The translations under genes were made by a program, and so were the position numbers. 64,000 bases of DNA, taken from positions 4,424,850-4,488,849 of the forward strand of contig NZ_JACBZA010000001.1 in the NCBI RefSeq assembly GCF_013408535.1, read 5' to 3'. Within the stretch, counting starts at the first letter, position 1; the number at the start of each line of letters is the position of its first letter. Under the pieces are notes generated by a model, which was given only the letters and a program-made list of their open reading frames with translations, was not told where the DNA came from and ran no database searches. Shown one piece after another: positions 34,624 to 43,809 of this stretch. This DNA comes from Actinopolymorpha cephalotaxi (GTDB lineage Bacteria > Actinomycetota > Actinomycetes > Propionibacteriales > Actinopolymorphaceae).

Positions 34624-35607
34624 ATGCGCCATCGTCGTCTCGCAGCGGTGTCAGCCGCCGCCGTTCTCGCGGTCGCCGTACTCGGCGGTGTCGCGTACGG
34701 CGCCGGCCTCCCGCCGTTCGCGCACAGGGCGCCGGACACCACGGACACGTCGGCGCAGGCGCACCACCCGGCCGCCGATCCGGCGCGTCACACCCCCACG
34801 CCGTCGTCCGGTGAGAAGCCGCCTGTCAAGGCGACCCCGACCTCTCGCGCGCCCCGTCCGAAGCCGCTCCCGAGCCGGACACCGAGGGCGACACCGACGC
34901 CCACCCCCACGCCCACCGCGACGACGAAGCCCTCCCCGAAGCCAACTGCCACACCCAAGCCCAAGCCCAAGGCGCTGATGAGCGTCGGCGCTCGCTCGGA
35001 CCAGGTCCGCGAACTCGAGGCCCGCCTGCACCAACTCGACTGGCTCTCCACCGAGTGGATCGACGGCTACTTCGGTACCACCACCCGCAAAGCGGTTTAC
35101 GGCTACCAGGGCAAGCACGGCCTCGAACCGCTCGGCTACGTCGACAGCGCCACCTGGCGCAGCCTGCGCGAGACCAGCCGGACCCCGACCCACGACGAGC
35201 TGTACCCGCCGAAGCCCAAGCCGCGCACCGGTCCCCTCGACCCGCGCTGTACGACCGGCCGGACGGTCTGCATCGACAAGTCCACCCGTAGTCTGCGCTG
35301 GGTCGTCGACGGCAACGTCCGGTTGACGATGGACGTACGGTTCGGCTGCCCGTCGTCACCGACCCGGGAGGGCACGTTCCACATCCGGGCAAAGGTGCGG
35401 CACGGCTACTCCAACTGGTACGACAGCGCCATGCCGTTCGCGATGTTCTTCAGCGGCGACGAGGCGGTGCACTACTCCTCCGACTTCGCCGCCCGCGGCT
35501 ACAACGGCTGCTCCCACGGGTGCGTGAACGTCCGCAACTGGAACGCGCTCTCCCAGCTGTTCGGCGAGGCCCGGATCGGCGACAAGGTCGTCGTCTACTG
35601 GTCCTGA
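34624..35607 (+). CDS. L,D-transpeptidase with peptidoglycan-binding domain
   Basis: 327-residue exported cell-wall enzyme making 3-3 crosslinks or attaching proteins. Residues 1-27 are a signal peptide (RRLAAVSAAAVLAVAVLGGVAYG). A Pro/Thr/Lys-rich wall-spanning linker covers about 40-115, a PG_binding_1 domain about 118-170 (SDQVRELEARLHQLDWL ... YFGTTTRKAVYGYQ), and the YkuD domain about 205-327, with the catalytic HGC motif in GCSHGCVN, Cys at about 300 and the His of HYSSDF upstream. GGGGGT precedes the ATG. Stands alone; three 17-base repeats lie upstream. Confidence 0.93.
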   Translation: MRHRRLAAVSAAAVLAVAVLGGVAYGAGLPPFAHRAPDTTDTSAQAHHPAADPARHTPTPSSGEKPPVKATPTSRAPRPKPLPSRTPRATPTPTPTPTATTKPSPKPTATPKPKPKALMSVGARSDQVRELEARLHQLDWLSTEWIDGYFGTTTRKAVYGYQGKHGLEPLGYVDSATWRSLRETSRTPTHDELYPPKPKPRTGPLDPRCTTGRTVCIDKSTRSLRWVVDGNVRLTMDVRFGCPSSPTREGTFHIRAKVRHGYSNWYDSAMPFAMFFSGDEAVHYSSDFAARGYNGCSHGCVNVRNWNALSQLFGEARIGDKVVVYWS

Positions 35608-35764
35608 CGGCACTCGTCGCCACCGGCGAGTCGCCGTTGGTAGCCTTCGGCGACTTTTCCGGCCGTCGACGCTGGCGTCCACCCCGGTTCGCGGTATATG
35701 TTCGCGAGCCGGCGACGCAGTGAGCAGTGTCCTGCCTCGACCGCATCACTCGAGGGGGCACCCG

Positions 35765-36925
35765 ATGTCGTCAGCTGCCGCAGCGCCGGCCGAAGTCGTG
35801 GCCGCACCGGCGTCGACGGCGACCTCCGACCGTCCTGCTCGCCGTTACGTCCCCTGGCTGTCGTGGGTCCGCGTCGTCGCCACGATCGCGGTCGTCGCCT
35901 GCCACGTCTGCACGCACCTGGCATGGGAGTGGGGGAAGGTCTCCGACCGCGAGTGGCACTTCGGCAACCTCGTCACGGCCACCAGCCGGTTCAGTGTGCC
36001 GATCTTCGTGATGGCGTCGGGCGCCGTACTCCTCCAGGCAGGACGCAACCAGTCGCTGCGGGACTTCTATGCTCGGCGCGCGTCCAGGCTCGCGATCCCA
36101 CTCCTCGCCTGGTCGGCCTTCTACATCTGGTTCGGGCGCTGGACGACCGGTCAGGATCTGGCCTGGAGCGACTTCCCCAGGCTCCTGCTGCTCGGCCAGC
36201 CGTACTACCACCTGTACTTCCTCTTCGTGATCTTCGGCCTCTACCTGATCACGCCGTTTCTCCGGATCTTCGTCGACGCGGCACCGCGCAGGTACCTCGT
36301 CACGGGCACTGCGCTGATCATCGCCGTGACGCTCTTCGACAAGCTGCACAGGGTTTTCAGCGGCCTCTCGCTGGAACCGAACGCGTTCAGCTACTTCCTG
36401 CCCTGGATCGGTTACTACCTGCTGGGGTACGTCCTGCTGACGATGCCGATGCCGGCAAGCCGCCGGCGCGTCGGCTGGATCGCGGGGGTGACGTTCGCCG
36501 TCACGCTGCTGGCCAACGTCATCGGCACCTGGGTGCTGTACATGGCGTTCGCCAACCGGTACGGCCTGATGCTGTACCACTACCAGCTGCTCGGGCCCAT
36601 GATCATGGCGATCGCGATGGTCTTCCTCATGCGGGCGATCTTCGGTGACGGCGAACCCGTCGACGCCACGCGGGACCGCGCTGCCACCGCTGCCTCCGAG
36701 AAGCCGAAGAAGCGACCCGTCGGGCTGCGGCTGGCCGACCTCACGCTCGGGATCTACCTCATCCACCCGATCCCGGTGGCGTTCGTCCGGGAATACCAGC
36801 CGAGGTTCAGCTCGCCGTGGTCGAGCATCGGCTACCACTCGGCAGGCGTCGTCGTGGTTCTTCTGCTGTGCGCGGCGGCGGCCTGGTTGCTGCTGCGTGT
36901 GCCGTACGTTCGCCGGCTGGTCTGA
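35765..36925 (+). CDS. Membrane acyltransferase, family 3 (OafA/WecH-like)
   Basis: 386 residues with about 10 membrane helices. The family 3 layout is evident: WLSWVRVVATIAVVACHV (first helix with the catalytic His of this family), FIWF-type loops, YYHLYFLFVIFGLYLITPFL, and LTLGIYLIHPIPVAFV near the end. These enzymes O-acetylate surface sugars or lipids. ATG 35765 is chosen because GAGGGGGC lies 6 bases upstream; the frame to 35720 adds 15 unlikely residues. It converges with a GT39-like glycosyltransferase gene, consistent with both acting on a cell-surface glycan. Confidence 0.88.
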   Translation: MSSAAAAPAEVVAAPASTATSDRPARRYVPWLSWVRVVATIAVVACHVCTHLAWEWGKVSDREWHFGNLVTATSRFSVPIFVMASGAVLLQAGRNQSLRDFYARRASRLAIPLLAWSAFYIWFGRWTTGQDLAWSDFPRLLLLGQPYYHLYFLFVIFGLYLITPFLRIFVDAAPRRYLVTGTALIIAVTLFDKLHRVFSGLSLEPNAFSYFLPWIGYYLLGYVLLTMPMPASRRRVGWIAGVTFAVTLLANVIGTWVLYMAFANRYGLMLYHYQLLGPMIMAIAMVFLMRAIFGDGEPVDATRDRAATAASEKPKKRPVGLRLADLTLGIYLIHPIPVAFVREYQPRFSSPWSSIGYHSAGVVVVLLLCAAAAWLLLRVPYVRRLV

Positions 36926-36949
36926 CGTAGAAGGTCGGGTCACGTCCGG

Positions 36950-38584
36950 TCAGTCGACCGGGAGCGCGGGCGGGCGAGCCGGGGTCCCGGGAGGCCCGAC
37001 GGGAGCAAACCCCAGGCACCGGCCCTTCGCGGGCTCCACCCCCCGGGCGGGTCCGGGCATCAGGACCTGGATCGTCACGTGCCCCTTGTCGGCGAAGTAG
37101 ACCCGGTGATAGCGGTCGAGGAACGGCACGATCACCGTGTACCGGCTCCGGTCCCTGGGGTAGATCGACACCCGGTCGCCGGTCATCAGCCAGATGCGCC
37201 CGGCCGAGGTGATCCCGGTCGGCAGCGGGCAGCCGACCCGTTTGGTCTCGTCCAGGAGCCGCATGGCCCGGTACGCACGGTCGGCGGGCAGGCCGAGGCG
37301 GGGGCCGTAGACCCGGAACGCCACCCGGTCGCCGTTGCCGACGACGAGGACGTCCCCCGGCTTCCACCGCGCCTTCACGAACCGCAACGCCACGCGGTAG
37401 TCGTCCACGCCGTACTGGTAGCGGAGGTCCTGGTTCAGGCCCACCGGCGTCGTCCAGGCGACCAGCCCGAGGGCGAGGACGACGGCGAGTCCCACGACCT
37501 GTGCCGCCCACGAAGGAGCGAGTCGCCGCACACCGTCGACCAGGGCGTCCACGGCGATACCGGCCAGGACGAGCACGCCGGGTACGCAGAACAGCACGAG
37601 GCGGCGCCCGAACGGGTACATCGAGACGAGCGCGAAGGCGTACGCGGTGATCAACGGGAGTACGAGCAACGGCGCGGTGCTCCGTGACCATCGCCGCGCG
37701 CACGCGGCGGCCAGGCCCAGCACCGGAACGGCGAGCAGGACCAGCGCCCAGGGCCGGTCGAAGCCCAGCTCCCGGATGCCGAAGTCCTCCCACAGGAAGC
37801 GGTTCCAGTGCAGGAAACGGCCGCGGTCGCCGACGCGCATGAACGGCTTCCAGTACCACGCGAAGTCGGGCGCGAGCGAGGTGAGATGGCGGGCCCAGAG
37901 GGCGGCCAGCAACAACGAAACACCGGGCACCGCCAGCCGGGCCAGTTGTCCCAGGAGCGATCGCACTCCCCCGCGCCACTGAACGAACCCGACCCAGGCC
38001 GCGAGCAGCGGTGCCGCCAGCATGAAACCGTGGGAGAACCACGGACCGATCGCGATCAGCGCGTACCAGGCGACCTCGCGCCGCCGGCTCGGTTCCCCGC
38101 GGAGCATCCCGACCCCGAGCAGCAACAGGCCGGTGACCAGCAGCATGTCGGTGGTGTACTGCTTGGCCTGGGCTGAGTAGAAGACCAACTGTGGCAACGT
38201 TGCCAGCGCCAGCACCGGGATCGCCGCGGTCCACGTGTGGCGGACGAACTTCCTTGCCAGCAGGGCGACCAGGACCAGCGTCGCGCAGCCGGCCAGCAGC
38301 GGGATCAGCCGATACGCGCGCTCACCGGTACCGAAGGCGGTCGTGACCAGGCGTTCGAGCAGCAGCCAGGCCGGCGGTGCCGACTGGGTGTCCGACAGCG
38401 GGCCCAGCAGCTTCCTGAGCGAGTAGGTGTCCAGGCTCTGCACCAGCGCCAGCTCGTCGCGCCAGAACGCGCGCCCCTGCCACCACAGGTCGACCCGGGC
38501 AACAATGCCGGCCAGGACGGCCGCCCACACCACGACTTCTCCCACCAGGCCCGTGCGGGAACGAGGGTGCTGGGTTCTGGGCAC
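36950..38584 (-). CDS. Membrane glycosyltransferase, GT39/ArnT-like (PMT_2)
   Basis: 544 residues. About 11-12 hydrophobic helices follow a short N-terminus; the first extracytoplasmic loop holds WRDELALVQSL, matching the acidic DE motif that in GT39/GT83 enzymes is essential for transfer from polyprenyl-phosphate sugar. SAQAKQYTTDMLLV and SHGFMLAAPLLAAW also fit the family. A soluble C-terminal domain (VDDYRVALRFVKARWKPGDV) ends the protein. It probably moves a sugar from lipid carrier to a surface acceptor. Acceptor unknown. It follows the FAD oxidoreductase gene on the same strand but a hairpin at 38601-38620 separates them. Confidence 0.87.
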   Translation of the reverse strand: MPRTQHPRSRTGLVGEVVVWAAVLAGIVARVDLWWQGRAFWRDELALVQSLDTYSLRKLLGPLSDTQSAPPAWLLLERLVTTAFGTGERAYRLIPLLAGCATLVLVALLARKFVRHTWTAAIPVLALATLPQLVFYSAQAKQYTTDMLLVTGLLLLGVGMLRGEPSRRREVAWYALIAIGPWFSHGFMLAAPLLAAWVGFVQWRGGVRSLLGQLARLAVPGVSLLLAALWARHLTSLAPDFAWYWKPFMRVGDRGRFLHWNRFLWEDFGIRELGFDRPWALVLLAVPVLGLAAACARRWSRSTAPLLVLPLITAYAFALVSMYPFGRRLVLFCVPGVLVLAGIAVDALVDGVRRLAPSWAAQVVGLAVVLALGLVAWTTPVGLNQDLRYQYGVDDYRVALRFVKARWKPGDVLVVGNGDRVAFRVYGPRLGLPADRAYRAMRLLDETKRVGCPLPTGITSAGRIWLMTGDRVSIYPRDRSRYTVIVPFLDRYHRVYFADKGHVTIQVLMPGPARGVEPAKGRCLGFAPVGPPGTPARPPALPVD

Positions 38585-38600
38585 CCGCCGATCCTAACGA

Positions 38601-38620
38601 CCCGGACGCGGCGGTCCGGG
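38601..38620. terminator. Candidate terminator for the minus-strand SBP-FAD oxidoreductase operon
   Basis: CCCGGAC (38601-38607) and GTCCGGG (38614-38620) with a 6-base loop GCGGCG lie 51 bases after the FAD oxidoreductase stop and before the glycosyltransferase start. Confidence 0.6.
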
Positions 38621-38670
38621 CGGCCCCGTAGGCCCGGCCGGCACCCGGAGCCGAAAGGTCGATCGTTCGG

Positions 38671-40908
38671 TCAGCGCGGGTCGGCGTAGACGCGGAGTGC
38701 CACCACATGCGCTCGGGGCGCGCCGTTGGTGGCCTCGACCAGGACGCGAAGCCGACGGGTGGTGACGGCTTCGGCCAACCGGTGCACGCGGTGCCGGCGG
38801 CGGTTCTCGCGTACCGAAACGATCGTGGTCCACTCCCCGGCGACCATCGCCTGCACGCGATAGTCACGGACCAGGCCGGGCATGACGTCGAACGGCGTCC
38901 GGTGGTGGTGCAGGTTGATCAGATCCTCCTCCACCTCGTCGTCGAAGATGACCGCGACCTCGCCGAAGGTCACGGCCTCGTTCCAGGAAAGCCGGAGCCA
39001 CGGCCGCTCGTCCCACTCCATCCGCTCCGACACCCACATCCGCGGGCCACCGTAGGGACGCGCGTACCCGCCGACCGCATGACCGGCGTCGTAGGCACCG
39101 GTCGGCGAACCCAGCCGCAGGCACAGGCTCTGCCGGTGCAGGATGTGCTTCCACTCCCGCCACTGCTCGGTGTACTTCTCCTCCGGCGGCGGTGTGCGGT
39201 GCCGGAAGAACAACGTGCCGGGCTCGGCACTGTCGCTGTGGTGGACCGACACGGCGTCGTTCGCGCGTACGACGACGAAGGCGTTCTGCGGCTGGTCCGG
39301 CGTCCAGTCCAGCGCGAACCGCACCCACCGCTTCTGGCCGGCCTCGACCCGCGCGGTGGCCGACGTCTCCAGATGAAGGGGAACGTAGTTCTGCGGCTGA
39401 CCCGTGCTGTGCAACTCCACGTTGACAGTGGTGTCCTCCTCGGCGTCCAGCAGCAACTCGACGAAGCCGAGGGTGGGATCGACCGGAACGACCATGCCCA
39501 GATGGGAGTCCAGCGGAACGGTGCCGACGGAGGTGTCGACCACCAGCCGCCTGAGCGTGGACGACGCGTCGACCCGCGCCGAGCGGGCCAGGTCGTTCGG
39601 GTCGGTGTTCTCCACGCCCAGCAGCGCGGCGTCGGCGCGCACCATCGCCTGATGGACCAGGCCGAGCTCGTTCGTGGCGAGGTCGCGCGGCGTCACCCCG
39701 CGGCGGGTCGCCAGCGCCGCCCCGGTCCCGGCCGCCTCCCCCACCACGGCGCACGTGGCCATCACCCGGGTGCTCCCGAACGCCACGTGGCTGCAGCTGA
39801 TGTTGCGACCGGCCATCCACAGGTTCGTGACGTTCTCGGAGTAGAGACTGCGCAGCGGAATGTGGTAGTTCCCGTGCGGGTGCCAGTGCCGCGACCCTCG
39901 CTCCGTCGCGTACATCCCGCCGGGAGGGTGCAGGTCGATCGACCAGCCGCCGAAGCCGATCCGGTCGGGGAAGAACTCCTGTCCCAGCACGTCGGCTTGC
40001 GTCAGCGTGTGGTCACCGACGAACCTGCGGTACTCCCGCTTGCCCGGCACCGCGCCGATCCATTCCAGGGTGAGGTTGTCGGCGTCGAACTGCCCGGAGT
40101 TCTTGATGTGGTCCCAGATGCCGTAGATCGCGGCCTGCAGCTCGTCCCGGATCTCCTCGTTGTCGTGGACGACGTCCCGCTCGCCGCCCCACTCGATCCA
40201 CCAGTACGCGCATCCGTTCAGGTCCTCGCGGATGATCCGGCGTTCCGGGATGGACGTGCGGGTGATGTCACGGGCGAACGCCGGCGGGACGTACTTCACC
40301 GGATGCCCGGCGTCCTTGGAGTAGAAGAGGATGGTGCTGCCGAGGGTGGTGTCGTCGGCCTGCTCCGGCGCCCAGGACTCGCCGTACTCCCCGCGCGCCT
40401 CGCAGCCGGTCCGGAAGCGGGCGCCGGCCAGGAAACCCACCAGGCCGTCACCACTGCAGTCGAGGAACGTCGGGCCGGTGAACCTGATCTCGCGTTCGGA
40501 GCCCATCATCCAGCCGGTCACCGACCGGATGATCCGCTCGTGCTCGGGCCCGTCGGCCTCCACCGTGCGCACGTCGGTGTTGAGGAACAGGCTGATGTTC
40601 GGCTCGTCGCGCACGGCCTCCAGCACCACGAGGTCCCAGTAGTAGGGGTTCCCGTCGGGGTTGCGGAACTGGTTCTCCACCATCAGCTCGCCGATGATCC
40701 CGGTCTCGCGGGCGTGGTGGTGGGTGCCGTGTGCGGTGGCGCCACACACCCAGACCCGGACTTCGCTGGAGGAGTTCCCGCCCAGCACCGGGCGGTTCTG
40801 GATCAGCGCCACCCTCGCACCCTGCCGGGCGGCCGCTATCGCCGCACAGCAACCCGCGAGCCCACCACCCACGACCGTGACGTCGGAGACGACTTCCTCG
40901 TGGCGCAT
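38671..40908 (-). CDS. FAD-dependent oxidoreductase (FAD_oxidored family)
   Basis: 745 residues. N-terminal dinucleotide-binding GxGxxG motif VTVVGGGLAGCCAAIAAA (residues 9-26) followed by LGGNSSSEVR, a hallmark of the FAD_oxidored (PF12831-type) group. A second FAD-contact segment lies near ENVTNLWMAGRNISCSHVAFGS, and the last about 300 residues form a beta-rich domain (MWVSERMEWDERPWLRLSW). Members are often linked to carbohydrate catabolism loci, but the chemistry is not established. It lies 22 bases downstream of the binding-protein gene in the same direction, so both are probably one operon. Confidence 0.88.
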   Translation of the reverse strand: MRHEEVVSDVTVVGGGLAGCCAAIAAARQGARVALIQNRPVLGGNSSSEVRVWVCGATAHGTHHHARETGIIGELMVENQFRNPDGNPYYWDLVVLEAVRDEPNISLFLNTDVRTVEADGPEHERIIRSVTGWMMGSEREIRFTGPTFLDCSGDGLVGFLAGARFRTGCEARGEYGESWAPEQADDTTLGSTILFYSKDAGHPVKYVPPAFARDITRTSIPERRIIREDLNGCAYWWIEWGGERDVVHDNEEIRDELQAAIYGIWDHIKNSGQFDADNLTLEWIGAVPGKREYRRFVGDHTLTQADVLGQEFFPDRIGFGGWSIDLHPPGGMYATERGSRHWHPHGNYHIPLRSLYSENVTNLWMAGRNISCSHVAFGSTRVMATCAVVGEAAGTGAALATRRGVTPRDLATNELGLVHQAMVRADAALLGVENTDPNDLARSARVDASSTLRRLVVDTSVGTVPLDSHLGMVVPVDPTLGFVELLLDAEEDTTVNVELHSTGQPQNYVPLHLETSATARVEAGQKRWVRFALDWTPDQPQNAFVVVRANDAVSVHHSDSAEPGTLFFRHRTPPPEEKYTEQWREWKHILHRQSLCLRLGSPTGAYDAGHAVGGYARPYGGPRMWVSERMEWDERPWLRLSWNEAVTFGEVAVIFDDEVEEDLINLHHHRTPFDVMPGLVRDYRVQAMVAGEWTTIVSVRENRRRHRVHRLAEAVTTRRLRVLVEATNGAPRAHVVALRVYADPR

Positions 40909-40930
40909 TGCTCGATCACTCCCAGCGGAG

Positions 40931-42868
40931 TCAGCTGATGAAGTACTGCTCGGGATTCGTCGGGCCCGGGGTCGGATACACCCAGGAGTTCGGCATCGTG
41001 TCCGGGACGTTGCGCAAGCGGTTGTTGACGGTGGCGTACTCCTCCGGCTGGAGGTTGATTCCGATGGTGTAGAACTCCTCGCGGGCGATGGCGAGGATCT
41101 GCTTCATCAGGGACGTCCTTCTCCCGGGGTCCGCGGTGCCCTTCAGCTGGTCGAAGAGCGTCAGTTGCCGCTTCGTCGGCTCCGGTGGCTCCTCGCCGTT
41201 CTTGCCGCCGCTGAGATACCAGTCCCACCAGGCGCGGCCGAAGTAGGTCGCACCCGCGCTCGCCGGCAGGTAGAAGTAGGGGTTGAGGTAGATGTCGTTC
41301 CATCCACCGGCGCCCTGCCACACCGCCGCGTCGTGCTTTTGCGCCTCACCGGTGCGTACGTCGAACAGCGCACGGTCCTCACCCCTGATCGTCAGGTCGA
41401 CGCCCACCTTGGTGGCGTAGGTGCGGATGAGTTCGAGAACGGCGGGATACTCCGGCCAGATGCCGTTCGCGAACTCCACCGTGAACTCCAGCCGCCGGCC
41501 GTCCGGTCGCAGCCGGAAGCCCTTGTCGTCCTTGTCAGGCAGCACCCGGTCCAGGTGCTGGTTCGCACCGGCCACGTCGTACTCCGTGTACTGCGTGGCG
41601 AACTTCTCGTCGTAGAACTCCGACTCCGGACGCGGCGCGGCCTGGTAGGGCTTGCCCTGCTTCTGGTACGCCGTGTCGATGATCTCCTTGCGGTTGATCG
41701 CCAGCGAGAGCCCGATCCGGAAGTCCCTGTTCCGGAAGACGTCCCGCAGCACCCGGTCGCCGTGGGTGAGGTTCAGGCACAGCACCATGGTGTTCATGTT
41801 CGACGGCACCGCCCGGCTGAAGCGGTAGTGGCCCTGCTCGCGACGGCGGGCCAGCACCGGCTTGTTCGTCAGCGTGTTGGTCGGGCGGAGCTGGAAGTCG
41901 ATGTCCCCGGCCAGCACGTGCGTCAGCAGGACCTCCGGGTCGGAGACCACCGAGTACACCACCCGGTCGATGTAGGGAAGCTGCCGGCCGTCCGGATCCA
42001 CCTTCCAGTAGTACGGATTCCGCTCCAGCACGACTCGCGTCCCCTCACCGACTCCCTGGGTGATCCGCCACGGGAACACCGTCGGCAGGTCGGGGTTGAC
42101 CCAGCGGTCCGCCTTGGCGGAGAAGTACTCCGTCCAGCCGGCGAACTTCTCCTTCTTCGCCTCCGCCGCGACGTCCCGGTTGTACTTCGCGTGGAACCGC
42201 TTGAGATAGCGCGACGGCCTGGTGACATAGTCCAGGCCCATCGTGGAGGCCTGCTCCTGCAGGAAGAGCCCGTTCGGTTCGTCGAAGGTGAACCGGACCG
42301 TGTGGTCGTCCAGCGCCTGCGCGGTGCCGGCGTTCGTCGGGCCCGCCGGATACAGCTCCAAGTTGTTGAAGACGTCGTTCTGGACGAAGACGATGTCGTG
42401 CGCGGTGAACGGGTCCCCGTTCGACCAGCGCATCCCTTCGCGCAACGCGAAGGTGAACTGCCGGGCGTCCGGACTGGCCTTCACCGACGTGGCGATGTTC
42501 GGGATCGGCACGGACTTCCACTGCGGGCTCCAGCGCATGAGGTACTCGTACCCGACGATCCGGTAGAGCTGCACGGCCTCGGCCGGGCCGAGGATCGCGC
42601 TGGTGAGGTCGCCGCCGTACGCGCCCACCCGCTCCACGGGAGTCACGACGAGCGGCGACTTCGGGAGCCGTTCGGCCAACCGCGGCAGCTTCCCGGCCTT
42701 GACGAGCTTCTGCAGGCCGGGCGCTTCCTTTGCGCCGGAGGCTCCACGGTCGCGACCGGAGTTCCGGTTGCCGTTGGTGGGATCGGTGGACAGCAGGTCG
42801 CACGCGCTCAGGGACGTGAGCGCCAGGGTCCCGGCGCCGGTGGTGAGGAGGAAGCGACGGCGGTCCAC
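40931..42868 (-). CDS. Lipoprotein ABC solute-binding protein, family 5, without nearby permease
   Basis: 645 residues from GTG 42868. The export signal is VDRRRFLLTTGAG with the twin-arginine pattern RRRFLL and a lipobox LSAC at about residues 20-23, so a lipid-anchored binding protein. SBP_bac_5 features: ALREGMRWSNGDPFTAHDI and LSLAINRKEIIDTAYQKQG. The longer frame to 42913 is rejected because the Tat/lipobox signal starts at the GTG. It is closely related in design to the protein at 51433-53439 (shared CDLLSTDP and EAPGL...VKAGKLP). It pairs with the FAD oxidoreductase downstream; no permease or ATPase gene is adjacent. Confidence 0.92.
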   Translation of the reverse strand: MDRRRFLLTTGAGTLALTSLSACDLLSTDPTNGNRNSGRDRGASGAKEAPGLQKLVKAGKLPRLAERLPKSPLVVTPVERVGAYGGDLTSAILGPAEAVQLYRIVGYEYLMRWSPQWKSVPIPNIATSVKASPDARQFTFALREGMRWSNGDPFTAHDIVFVQNDVFNNLELYPAGPTNAGTAQALDDHTVRFTFDEPNGLFLQEQASTMGLDYVTRPSRYLKRFHAKYNRDVAAEAKKEKFAGWTEYFSAKADRWVNPDLPTVFPWRITQGVGEGTRVVLERNPYYWKVDPDGRQLPYIDRVVYSVVSDPEVLLTHVLAGDIDFQLRPTNTLTNKPVLARRREQGHYRFSRAVPSNMNTMVLCLNLTHGDRVLRDVFRNRDFRIGLSLAINRKEIIDTAYQKQGKPYQAAPRPESEFYDEKFATQYTEYDVAGANQHLDRVLPDKDDKGFRLRPDGRRLEFTVEFANGIWPEYPAVLELIRTYATKVGVDLTIRGEDRALFDVRTGEAQKHDAAVWQGAGGWNDIYLNPYFYLPASAGATYFGRAWWDWYLSGGKNGEEPPEPTKRQLTLFDQLKGTADPGRRTSLMKQILAIAREEFYTIGINLQPEEYATVNNRLRNVPDTMPNSWVYPTPGPTNPEQYFIS

Positions 42869-42892
42869 GGTGCCAGCATGCCCTTCACAGCA

Positions 42893-42907
42893 AAGGTTGG
42901 TCACCTT
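42893..42907. promoter_or_regulatory. Candidate operator in divergent SBP/PhyH region
   Basis: Imperfect inverted repeat AAGGT (42893-42897) and ACCTT (42903-42907) with 5-base spacer, in the 104-base region shared by the minus-strand binding-protein operon and the plus-strand dioxygenase gene. A possible site for the adjacent AraC regulator; weak evidence. Confidence 0.25.
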
Positions 42908-42972
42908 GTGCATATGGCCAGTGCCGGTCAGTGGCGACGCCGTCCATGCGTTCCGGCGGTCAGCATCGGACG

Positions 42973-43779
42973 ATGACGACGCATCCGCCCACCCCGGCGA
43001 ACACCCCGGCGACCACCTCGGCGACCACTCCGGCGACCGCCCCGAGCCTGGACCGCGACGAGGTACGCCACTTCCACGAGCGGGGGCACCTCGGCCCCTT
43101 CACCGCGATGCCGCCGGCGGAGATGGCCGCCATCCGGCAGCGGATCGACACCGAGGTGATTCCCACTCCCGGTCGGAACCCGAAGAACCCGTTGCAGTCA
43201 CGGCACCTCGACCACCGGCTGGTCCACGACCTCGTCACCCGGCCGGAGATCCTCGGCCGGCTGCGCGCCCTGATCGGAAACGATCTCGTGGTCTGGGCAA
43301 GCTACTTCTTCACCAAGGACCCCGGTGGCAAGGAGATTCCCTGGCACCAAGACGCGAACTACTGGCCGCTCGAGCCACCGCTCAACCTGTCCATGTGGAT
43401 GGCGATCGACGAGGTGACGACGGAGAACTCCTGCGTACGGATCATTCCCGGCTCCCATCGCCGGGTCGTCCCCCACGTGCCGGCGCGCGACGGTGTGGCG
43501 TTCGGGCAGGAGGCCGATCCGGCGTACGTCGACGAGTCCGCGGCGGTGGACATGGTGCTGCGACCCGGGCAGTTCTTCCTGTTCAACGAGCGTCTGCTCC
43601 ACCAGTCGCACCGGAACACCTCGAACACGCGACGGATGGGGCTGTCGGCGCGGTACACGCTGCCGTTCGTCGCCCTGCTCGACCAGGACGCTCCGCCGCT
43701 GTTTCCCGGACACGCCTGCGTGGTGGTCAGTGGCGAGGACACCTTCGGCCTGAACCGCACCCAGCCACCGCCGTCCTGA
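42973..43779 (+). CDS. Phytanoyl-CoA dioxygenase (PhyH) family Fe(II)/2-oxoglutarate oxygenase
   Basis: 268 residues from ATG 42973. Metal-binding H-x-D is seen as His125 and Asp127 in WHQDANYW, the distal His around 210 in RLLHQSHRNTSNTRR, and the 2OG-binding Arg about 10 residues later. The Thr/Pro-rich first 25 residues are a flexible leader. PhyH enzymes hydroxylate or demethylate diverse substrates; phytanoyl-CoA is not implied. It is divergent from the binding-protein operon and immediately precedes the AraC gene, whose start overlaps its end by a few bases. A second PhyH gene lies at 44782. Confidence 0.88.
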   Translation: MTTHPPTPANTPATTSATTPATAPSLDRDEVRHFHERGHLGPFTAMPPAEMAAIRQRIDTEVIPTPGRNPKNPLQSRHLDHRLVHDLVTRPEILGRLRALIGNDLVVWASYFFTKDPGGKEIPWHQDANYWPLEPPLNLSMWMAIDEVTTENSCVRIIPGSHRRVVPHVPARDGVAFGQEADPAYVDESAAVDMVLRPGQFFLFNERLLHQSHRNTSNTRRMGLSARYTLPFVALLDQDAPPLFPGHACVVVSGEDTFGLNRTQPPPS

Positions 43780-43809
43780 GTGTCGACGTGGGATGGCAGG
43801 CTGCCATGC

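Noticed and set aside
38707-40938. Long plus-strand ORF opposite the FAD oxidoreductase
   Set aside because: Antisense shadow: no recognisable domain, amino-acid bias from third-position GC, while the other strand encodes a textbook protein.
40661-42976. Long plus-strand ORF opposite the first lipoprotein binding protein
   Set aside because: Same reason; the binding protein has a clear Tat/lipobox start and family motifs.
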